6,461 bases of DNA, from NCBI GenBank assembly GCA_017544745.1, contig JAFYDO010000266.1, positions 1 to 6,461 of the forward strand. Reading direction: 5' to 3'. Position numbers and translations under genes: made by a program. Origin of the DNA: Treponema sp. Its GTDB lineage: Bacteria > Spirochaetota > Spirochaetia > Treponematales > Treponemataceae. Position 1 is the first letter of the stretch. Each line of letters opens with the position of its first letter. Below are positions 1-4,418 of this stretch, in pieces. The notes under the pieces are model-generated. The model saw only the letters and a list, made by a program, of their open reading frames with translations. It had not been told where the DNA came from and did not search any database.

Positions 1-7
1 ATAGAAA

Positions 8-37
8 AGCGGTTCCAAAAGGAGCCGCTTTTTTTTT
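8..37 (+). terminator. Rho-independent terminator between convergent genes
   Basis: A 9-bp stem (8-16 with 21-29) closes on an AAAA loop and is followed by a run of T up to 37. On the + strand the one non-Watson-Crick pair (13 with 24) is a G-U wobble, so this is a strong terminator for a + gene whose end lies left of the window. Read on the minus strand the same pair becomes an A-C mismatch and the trailing T run is short, so it is a weaker terminator for the minus-strand gene. That gene's stop codon (36-38) touches the hairpin. Adjoining A and T residues could extend the stem by a few pairs. Confidence 0.85.
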
Positions 38-746
38 ATTTGATGACGTAATATCTGCTTCTGTTTTTTACACCAATCTGTTCAATAACCGGAATACGTA
101 CAAGAACCCATAAAATCAAATGAGCGTAACGGCTTAGGCCTGTTTTTGCAATGTCCTTTGCACAGAACTCCTGCGGGAGCCCGGGTGGCAGCAGGGCAGT
201 GTAATCCTTGGCAGTATGAAAGGTTTTTGTTTCAAGTATTTCGTCCAGCCGTTTGTTTACTTTAAGCCAGTTGCGCCTGAACCTGCGGCTTTTATTGGCA
301 GTCTGTACCGGTTCCCCAGTCCGTACGCGGTGCTCAATCATATTAATTGTTACAACTTCCAGAGTAAACTTTTTATTCAGCAGAATGTCAGTAAGCCCCG
401 TGAGCTCCCTGAATATATCATAAATGCAACCCTTTTTAGGACTAAGCCTGTTAGAAATTAATTTCCCCTGTTCATCCGTAAGTATAATGCGCGTCCTATA
501 AACCAAAGGATAAACCAGCCGAACCTTATGGCCCTTATCCAACGCATCCTTAATCTTTGATGCCAGTTTAGAAAGCCCTTTAGTCTGAATCTCTATAACC
601 TGCCCATCCGGACAAAGGATATCATATATATGTCCTTCGGATTCAACTTCAGTTTCCCCACCAAACTTTTCCGCATAAAAAACCTTCAAAGTATTATGGA
701 GACTGCTTTCATTATAAGTATTTATATTCTTCGAAACCCGGCCCAT
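36..746 (-). CDS. Uncharacterised PD-(D/E)xK-nuclease-like protein with winged-helix-like C-terminus
   Basis: Predicted protein of 236 residues, function unknown. Residues 41-56 read YDILCPDGQVIEIQTK: an Asp in one strand followed by E-x-Q-T-K in the next, the layout of a restriction-endonuclease-like active site. KVRLVYPL (74-81) follows. This combination (E-I-Q-T, a basic helix, then V-R-L-V-Y-P) is familiar to me from a family of uncharacterised bacterial proteins. Residues 154-165 are rich in Arg, Lys and Trp and may bind nucleic acid. Residues about 183-236 (LLPPGLPQEF, then KDIAKTGLSRYAHLILWVL and a final RYYVIK) resemble a winged helix. The ATG at 746 is preferred because AAGG lies 12 bases upstream. 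A longer reading from a GTG at 830 would give an unconvincing N-terminus running into the structured element. The gene diverges from mraZ and is probably not part of the division operon. Nuclease activity is inferred, and DNA or RNA binding without cleavage is possible. Confidence 0.7.
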   Translation of the reverse strand: MGRVSKNINTYNESSLHNTLKVFYAEKFGGETEVESEGHIYDILCPDGQVIEIQTKGLSKLASKIKDALDKGHKVRLVYPLVYRTRIILTDEQGKLISNRLSPKKGCIYDIFRELTGLTDILLNKKFTLEVVTINMIEHRVRTGEPVQTANKSRRFRRNWLKVNKRLDEILETKTFHTAKDYTALLPPGLPQEFCAKDIAKTGLSRYAHLILWVLVRIPVIEQIGVKNRSRYYVIK

Positions 747-788
747 ATAAAAAATATACCTTTTTTTTCGTCCTAAAACAATGCACTT

Positions 789-943
789 AAAAAAAATAGC
801 GGGAGGGAGTCTTACGGGTTTCGAAAACACTCTGAAGTGCGGCCGCGTGAGTGGCCATGTATATAATTACAAGGCACTTCAGCGTGTAGGCGGTGAACCG
901 CCGGTTTCGCAAACCCGTAAGGCGACCGGTAGCTATTTTTTTT
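789..943 (+). ncRNA. Candidate structured RNA or leader element with perfect 12-bp ends
   Basis: The outer ends form a perfect 12-bp stem (789-800 with 932-943) made of an A8 tract and ATAGC-type bases against their complement. Inside it are a perfect 10-bp helix (812-821 with 911-920), a perfect 9-bp helix (832-840 with 874-882) capped by a 6-bp hairpin with a GTGA loop (841-856), and a 5-bp hairpin with a TGAA loop (889-902). The last three make a three-way junction. CCGGT (901-905) could also pair with ACCGG (925-929). The + strand is favoured because GTGA is a GNRA tetraloop and the pair 845-852 is a G-U wobble that would be C-A on the other strand. Against that, on the minus strand the element would lie in the leader of the 36-746 gene. 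T runs flank the stem on both strands, so it could also stop transcription in both directions. I do not recognise it as tmRNA, RNase P, SRP, 6S or a common riboswitch. A dispersed repeat or MITE-like element remains possible, although no target-site duplication is obvious. Confidence 0.5.
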
Positions 944-966
944 ATATGAATGCCTTTTTAATAATA

Positions 967-996
967 CGAAAAAAAATGCATATTTTTTAATTTTCG
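967..996. other. AT-rich imperfect dyad upstream of the mraZ promoter
   Basis: CGAAAA (967-972) is complementary to TTTTCG (991-996), with A and T tracts and the palindrome ATGCAT (976-981) between them. A further A8-type tract (999-1006) leads to the -35 box. The stretch could act as an UP element, bent DNA or an operator between the divergent transcription units. A TATTAT on the minus strand (966-961) could be a -10 box for the minus-strand gene but lacks a convincing -35. I see no gene here. Confidence 0.3.
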
Positions 997-1009
997 GTAA
1001 AAAAAACGC

Positions 1010-1037
1010 TTGACTTTAGTAAATTTTGGTGTAAAAT
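1010..1037 (+). promoter_or_regulatory. Sigma-70-type promoter of the mraZ division operon
   Basis: TTGACT (1010-1015) and TAAAAT (1032-1037) are separated by 16 bp and preceded by A tracts. This is the best promoter match in the window. Transcription would start near 1044-1046, leaving a 5' untranslated region of about 38 bases made almost entirely of MraZ boxes. The -10 box itself lies inside a degenerate box, which fits autorepression by MraZ. Confidence 0.75.
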
Positions 1038-1080
1038 GGAGATAAGTGGGAAAAAGTGGTAGAAAGTGGTAATAAGTGGG
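1021..1080 (+). promoter_or_regulatory. MraZ-box operator: phased 10-bp repeats
   Basis: Four consecutive 10-bp units (1041-1080) each carry AAGTGG followed by G or T, with only the first bases varying. Two earlier units (1021-1030 and 1031-1040) are decayed but keep TGG in exactly the same phase, giving TGG at 1027, 1037, 1047, 1057, 1067 and 1077. MraZ is known to bind arrays of short direct repeats with 10-bp periodicity upstream of its own gene: TGGGN-N5 in Escherichia coli, and AAAGTG(G/T)-N3 in mollicutes. This array resembles the mollicute form. It covers the -10 box, the start site and the ribosome-binding region, so bound MraZ should block transcription initiation. Confidence 0.88.
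1064..1069 (+). promoter_or_regulatory. Weak ribosome-binding site inside a MraZ box
   Basis: No purine-rich AGGAGG-like site precedes mraZ. The nearest approximation is AAGTGG in the third full box, 12 bases before the ATG at 1082 and 6 bases before a GTG at 1076 in the same frame. The spacing favours GTG, while family alignment favours ATG. The copy at 1074-1079 is too close to the ATG to serve it. Confidence 0.35.
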
Positions 1081-1081
1081 T

Positions 1082-1525
1082 ATGAATCTATTAACTGGTG
1101 AATACAATAATACGATTGACGAAAAGGGCAGGCTATCATTCCCAGCTAAGCTGAGGACAGCCATACCAGGCAACGTACTTATGGTTACCAAAGGTTCAGA
1201 AAACTGCTTATGGCTTTTTACTGCTGATGAGTGGGAAAATTTTCAGTCAAAGATGATGGCTAATGCCTCACCTTTGAAGGAAAAGAGCATGAAGGTTGTT
1301 CGACATTTTATTGCACCGGCTCAAGCAGTCGAGTTTGATAAAAACGGACGCCTTTCTATTCCCCAGAGCCTGCGCGAGCATGCCGGACTTTCTAAGGATT
1401 GTACAATTCTTGGAGTTGCAAAGTTTATAGAAGTTTGGGATGCAGCTGCTTACAAGAAGTATCTTGAAGAAAGCGAAGAGTCATTCCGCGAGGCAGCAGA
1501 AGAGTTTAATGATATTAATTTCTAA
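1082..1525 (+). CDS. mraZ: Transcriptional regulator MraZ
   Basis: A protein of 147 residues, near the usual 140-150. MraZ is a DNA-binding protein of the SpoVT/AbrB-like fold that forms rings and controls the division and cell-wall cluster, commonly repressing its own promoter. The two tandem half-domains are visible: TGEYNNTIDEKGRLSFPAKLR near residues 5-25, and EFDKNGRLSIPQSLREHAGL near 84-103. Each carries the D-x-K-G-R or D-x-x-G-R signature (D13-R17 and D86-R90), followed by a short strand and helix. The C-terminus is acidic and helical. ATG at 1082 is chosen because it gives the standard short N-terminus; a GTG at 1076 would add only two residues. It is the first gene of the operon and lies directly downstream of its predicted box array. 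Confidence 0.95.
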   Translation: MNLLTGEYNNTIDEKGRLSFPAKLRTAIPGNVLMVTKGSENCLWLFTADEWENFQSKMMANASPLKEKSMKVVRHFIAPAQAVEFDKNGRLSIPQSLREHAGLSKDCTILGVAKFIEVWDAAAYKKYLEESEESFREAAEEFNDINF

Positions 1526-1533
1526 AGGGCTGG

Positions 1534-1587
1534 ATGTCATTTAGAATTGATATAAATAAAATTGGGTGGAAAGGGGAAAACTTCTGA
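1534..1587 (+). CDS. Possible 17-residue leader ORF between mraZ and rsmH
   Basis: An ATG eight bases after the mraZ stop opens a 17-codon frame ending in TGA (MSFRIDINKIGWKGENF). AAAGGG lies 4 bases upstream, a better ribosome-binding site than those of mraZ or rsmH. The reading frame does not continue into rsmH. It could keep ribosomes on the message through the 113-base gap, or it could be chance. The peptide has no feature I recognise, and an extended -10-like sequence overlaps it. Confidence 0.2.
   Translation: MSFRIDINKIGWKGENF
1548..1556 (+). promoter_or_regulatory. Possible internal extended -10 promoter for rsmH
   Basis: TGA followed directly by TATAAA fits the TGn-TATAAT extended -10 pattern with one mismatch. 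No good -35 lies 16-18 bp upstream. It could give rsmH and later genes a transcript not controlled by the MraZ boxes. The AT-rich setting makes a chance match likely enough to keep confidence low. Confidence 0.25.
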
Positions 1588-1638
1588 ATCTGAATATCCT
1601 GGGTGGGGGATATCGGGTTCGGTTGTTTTATTACAAGA

Positions 1639-2625
1639 ATGAAAATCGTGCATACGCCGGTTCTTTTGAATGAATGTCTCGAATGGTTGAGTCCTATGGG
1701 GGAAAGCTACGAAAACCATGCTGTAATGGTTGACTCAACTCTGGGCGAAGGCGGACACACGTTCAATTTCCTATCTAAATATCCAAATCTTACAGTAATT
1801 GGTGTAGACGCCGACAATGTTATTCAGGCAAAGGCTCGCGAACGGCTGTCCGGTTTTGGTGATCGCATTCATTTTTACAACGGCTGGTTTGACGACTTTT
1901 ACAAAAATTATCCTTGCGAATACGAACGCCCGGACCTAATTCTTTTTGATCTTGGTATCTCTGTTTTTCATTATGAAGAATCACAGCGCGGATTTAGCTT
2001 CCGTTATGACGAAAAGCTTGATATGCGCCTTAATCCTAACCGCGAAAAATCTGCTGCAGATCTGGTAAACGAACTGCCGGAAGAAAAGCTTGCAGATCTT
2101 ATATATCTTTATGGCGAAGAAAAACTTAGCCGCCGTATTGCTGGTGCAATTGTAGCTGCCCGCGAATGTGGCCGCATAGAATCTTCAAAAGCTTTGGCAG
2201 AAATTATCTGGAATGCGGTTCCTGCAAATTACCGCTATGGTAATATTCATCCTGCTACAAGAACTTTCCAGGCTCTTCGTGTTGCAGTAAATGGCGAGCT
2301 TGAGCGTCTTCCTCGTTCGCTTCATGCCGCTTTTGGCTGCCTCAAAACCGGCGGAAAAATGGGAGTTATTACCTTTCATTCTCTTGAAGACCGTATTGTT
2401 AAAAATTATTTTCGTAATCTTGGAAAAAAATGTGTTTGTCCACCAGAAGTTGCAGTTTGCCGTTGTGGTGGACGACAGTGTGCAGATATTCTTACCCGCA
2501 AGCCTGTTTGTCCTACAGAAGCAGAAATTAAATCTAATTCTCCTTCGCGCAGTGCAAAGCTTAGGGTTGTACGCAAACTGTTTGATGCAACACAGTATCA
2601 TCTTGATGGTGTAGTAGGATTTTAG
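1639..2625 (+). CDS. rsmH: 16S rRNA (cytosine(1402)-N(4))-methyltransferase RsmH
   Basis: A protein of 328 residues (family about 300-320), also called MraW. It transfers a methyl group from S-adenosylmethionine to N4 of C1402 in the ribosomal decoding centre. Family motifs appear in order: HTPVLLNE at 5-12; the SAM-binding VDSTLGEGGHT at 31-41; LILFDLGIS at 100-108; RGFSFRYDEKLDMRLNP at about 117-133; HPATRTFQALRVAVN at 204-218; VITFHSLEDR at 243-252; and SRSAKLRV near the C-terminus. A Cys-rich segment (C265, C267, C274, C276, C281) precedes the last motif. ATG at 1639 is preferred over a GTG at 1603 because it places HTPVLL at the normal N-terminal distance. The ribosome-binding site is weak. 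It lies 113 bases after mraZ and 12 bases before ftsL. Confidence 0.96.
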   Translation: MKIVHTPVLLNECLEWLSPMGESYENHAVMVDSTLGEGGHTFNFLSKYPNLTVIGVDADNVIQAKARERLSGFGDRIHFYNGWFDDFYKNYPCEYERPDLILFDLGISVFHYEESQRGFSFRYDEKLDMRLNPNREKSAADLVNELPEEKLADLIYLYGEEKLSRRIAGAIVAARECGRIESSKALAEIIWNAVPANYRYGNIHPATRTFQALRVAVNGELERLPRSLHAAFGCLKTGGKMGVITFHSLEDRIVKNYFRNLGKKCVCPPEVAVCRCGGRQCADILTRKPVCPTEAEIKSNSPSRSAKLRVVRKLFDATQYHLDGVVGF

Positions 2626-2637
2626 GGTGGTGCAGTT

Positions 2638-2952
2638 ATGAACAGAATGACAAAGCTTAAGATTAAGGATTTCTTTAAGGTGATTGCACTGTGTATTTTT
2701 GCAGCCAGTATTCCGGCTCTTTTGGCTTTGTATGCTGTTCAGGCAAAAAAATATACCGATCTTACCAAGGAAGTTGCAGAGCTCGAAGTAAAGCAGGAAA
2801 AACTTATAGAAGAAAATAAAAAGCTTGTTAGCGATATAAGCCAGCTTAGCAGTGCAGAACGTATTGAACGCATTGCAGTTGAAGAGCTTGGTATGCATAA
2901 AACCGAAGCCGAAGATATTATTCGCGTAGAAATGACAGGAGAGAAAAAATGA
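2638..2952 (+). CDS. ftsL: FtsL-like bitopic septum protein
   Basis: A small protein of 104 residues. A basic cytoplasmic stretch (residues 1-14, MNRMTKLKIKDFFK) leads to one membrane segment (about 15-35). A charged coiled coil follows (about 38-70), then a conserved-looking end with RIERIAVEELGMHKTEAEDIIRV spread over 75-97. This is the architecture of FtsL/DivIC proteins, which pair with each other and with FtsQ/DivIB outside the membrane and help activate the FtsWI synthase. The position right after rsmH is the usual one for ftsL. Sequence alone cannot separate FtsL from DivIC, so the symbol rests on synteny. AGGGTGG (2624-2630) sits 7 bases before the ATG and overlaps the rsmH stop. The stop overlaps the murF start as ATGA, pointing to translational coupling. 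Confidence 0.8.
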   Translation: MNRMTKLKIKDFFKVIALCIFAASIPALLALYAVQAKKYTDLTKEVAELEVKQEKLIEENKKLVSDISQLSSAERIERIAVEELGMHKTEAEDIIRVEMTGEKK

Positions 2953-4418
2953 AAGATACCTTACTTACATTAAATGAACTTCTGTCTGCTGTAGACGGAA
3001 AACTTCTTGCAGGTTTTGATGCTGCTGCACTTGAAAAGGACTTCTGCTTCCGTTCTGTTGTTACAGACAGCCGCTTTGTTTCCATCAATTCACTTTTTGT
3101 TCCGCTTATTGGAGAGTTTCAGAACGGCCATAAATATGTTCCTCAGGCTGTAGAAGCCGGTGCTTCTGTAATTTTTGTAAATGAGGACGAGCTTGAAAAT
3201 TCAGGAAATGACTTTATTGAACTTCAGAAAAAATCAGGCTGCGTTTTTGTAGCTGTTAAGAATACCCTTTATGCTTTGCAGGCTGCTGCAACTGCTTATG
3301 TAGACAAGACTTGTAAGAATATGATCCGCGTGAGTATTACAGGTTCCAGTGGAAAAACTACTACAAAAGAAATGCTCGTAAGCGTATGCAAGGCTCATTT
3401 TGGTGACGAAGCAGTTGCCTATACAAAGGGTAACTTTAATTCAGAAACAGGACTTCCTCTTTCAATGTTCCTTATTCGCGGAGATGAAAAAATAGGTATT
3501 TTTGAAATGGGTATGAACCGCAAAAACGAAATCGGCGAAATTTCTGCCGTATGGAAGTCTCAGTACGGAATCATAACAAATATTGGTAACGCACATATAG
3601 GCATTCTTGGAAGCCGCAAGAACATTGCAGACGAAAAGCGCAAGTCTTTTGATTATATTCCTTCTACCGGAGCAGCTTTTGTTCCTGCCGAAGATGATTT
3701 TGCAGATTATTGTACACAAAAGGTAGCTGGTCAGATTATTCGTTTTGGAAAAAATGTACCGGAAGCTGTAAGCGGAGTGCGTTTTGAAAAAGACCTTGGC
3801 CTGCTTGGTACTAAGTTTGCAATTGACGGTGTAGACACCTGGATGCATCTTCCCGGCGACTACAACTACCAGAATGCACTTGGCGTAATTGCACTTGCTA
3901 AAAAGCTTGGAATACCTGCTTCAACAATTAAAGCTGGTCTTGAAGAAGTTAGTGCAATGTCTGGCCGCATGGAAGTAAAGGAAAGCGAGCTTAAGTCTGG
4001 AGTAAACGCAACTGTTATCTGTGACTGCTACAATGCAAACCCAGATTCAATGAAGCGCGTTATAGAGTTCTGTCGTGACATACAGATTGCAGGAAACAAG
4101 ATTTTTGTACTTGGAGATATGAAAGAGCTTGGAGACAAAGCTTTTGACGCTCATAAAGAAATTGGAGAGCTTGCTGCTGCCTGTGGTGCAGACCTTGTTA
4201 TTCTTGCAGGACCAGAAATGAAGGCTGCCCGAGATGCAGCTGCTGGCGGAAAATGCGCAGTTGAATATTTTGAAAACAGTGGCGATGAGTTTTTTGCAGC
4301 TGCATCAAAAATCATTCTTGATAATGCTAAAAATGAATCGCTTATTCTTATAAAAGGCTCACACAGTATGGAGCTTGAAAAATTAATACCACAGCTTGTG
4401 AAGGAGGATGCGCAGTAA
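2949..4418 (+). CDS. murF: UDP-N-acetylmuramoyl-tripeptide--D-alanyl-D-alanine ligase MurF
   Basis: A full-length 489-residue Mur ligase. MurF joins D-Ala-D-Ala to the UDP-MurNAc tripeptide in the cytoplasm using ATP; in several treponemes the third residue is reported to be ornithine. The N-terminal substrate domain spans about 25-110, with VVTDSRFV and SLFVPLIGE. The ATPase domain has the P-loop TGSSGKTTTK (131-140), KGNFNSETGLPLSMF (160-174), EMGMNRKNEIGEI (186-198) and TNIGNAHIGILGS (210-222). The C-terminal domain has GDYNYQNALG (303-312), GRMEV (339-343), YNANPDSM (361-368), VLGDMKELG (387-395) and the late LIKGSHSMELE (467-477). The YNANPDSM and D-Ala-D-Ala-type C-terminal motifs separate it from MurC, D and E. 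It follows the ftsL-like gene with an ATGA overlap and has AGGAGAG close upstream. Its stop overlaps the ftsW start as TAATG. Confidence 0.97.
   Translation: MKDTLLTLNELLSAVDGKLLAGFDAAALEKDFCFRSVVTDSRFVSINSLFVPLIGEFQNGHKYVPQAVEAGASVIFVNEDELENSGNDFIELQKKSGCVFVAVKNTLYALQAAATAYVDKTCKNMIRVSITGSSGKTTTKEMLVSVCKAHFGDEAVAYTKGNFNSETGLPLSMFLIRGDEKIGIFEMGMNRKNEIGEISAVWKSQYGIITNIGNAHIGILGSRKNIADEKRKSFDYIPSTGAAFVPAEDDFADYCTQKVAGQIIRFGKNVPEAVSGVRFEKDLGLLGTKFAIDGVDTWMHLPGDYNYQNALGVIALAKKLGIPASTIKAGLEEVSAMSGRMEVKESELKSGVNATVICDCYNANPDSMKRVIEFCRDIQIAGNKIFVLGDMKELGDKAFDAHKEIGELAAACGADLVILAGPEMKAARDAAAGGKCAVEYFENSGDEFFAAASKIILDNAKNESLILIKGSHSMELEKLIPQLVKEDAQ

Noticed and set aside
216..461. 81-codon + strand open frame
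   Set aside because: It is antisense to the nuclease-like gene, with no ribosome-binding site or motif.
747..830. N-terminal extension of the minus-strand gene to a GTG at 830
   Set aside because: It would add 28 residues that look non-native and overlap the structured element. The ATG at 746 has AAGG upstream and a sensible N-terminus.
862..867. Perfect TATAAT on the + strand
   Set aside because: It falls in the unpaired AT-rich loop of the structured element, and the -35 position is GC-rich and unlike TTGACA. Probably fortuitous.
789..943. Known RNAs: tmRNA, RNase P RNA, SRP RNA, 6S RNA, or cobalamin, TPP, FMN, SAM, lysine, ZTP or c-di-GMP riboswitches
   Set aside because: The invariant core sequences I know for these families are not present. 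This was comparison by eye, so an Rfam search could still overturn it.
781..990. 69-codon open frame on the + strand
   Set aside because: It reads straight through the helices of the structured element and into poly-T, with no ribosome-binding site and no protein-like composition.
1021..1080. CRISPR-like tandem repeat
   Set aside because: The units are 10 bp and contiguous, with no spacers of CRISPR length. The position before mraZ explains them as operator boxes.
1563..1576. Possible second MraZ-box pair (TGGGT then GGGGA at 10-bp spacing)
   Set aside because: Only one of the two units keeps TGGG and neither resembles the AAGTGG consensus of the main array.
1603..1638. Longer RsmH starting at GTG 1603
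   Set aside because: RsmH proteins normally reach the H-T-P/T-V-L-L motif within the first ten or so residues, which the ATG at 1639 gives. The GTG has no ribosome-binding site.
2185..2898. 237-codon open frame on the minus strand
   Set aside because: It lies antisense to rsmH and ftsL. The translation is rich in Cys, Asn and Phe with no motif, as expected for the shadow of a CTT- and GCA-rich coding strand.
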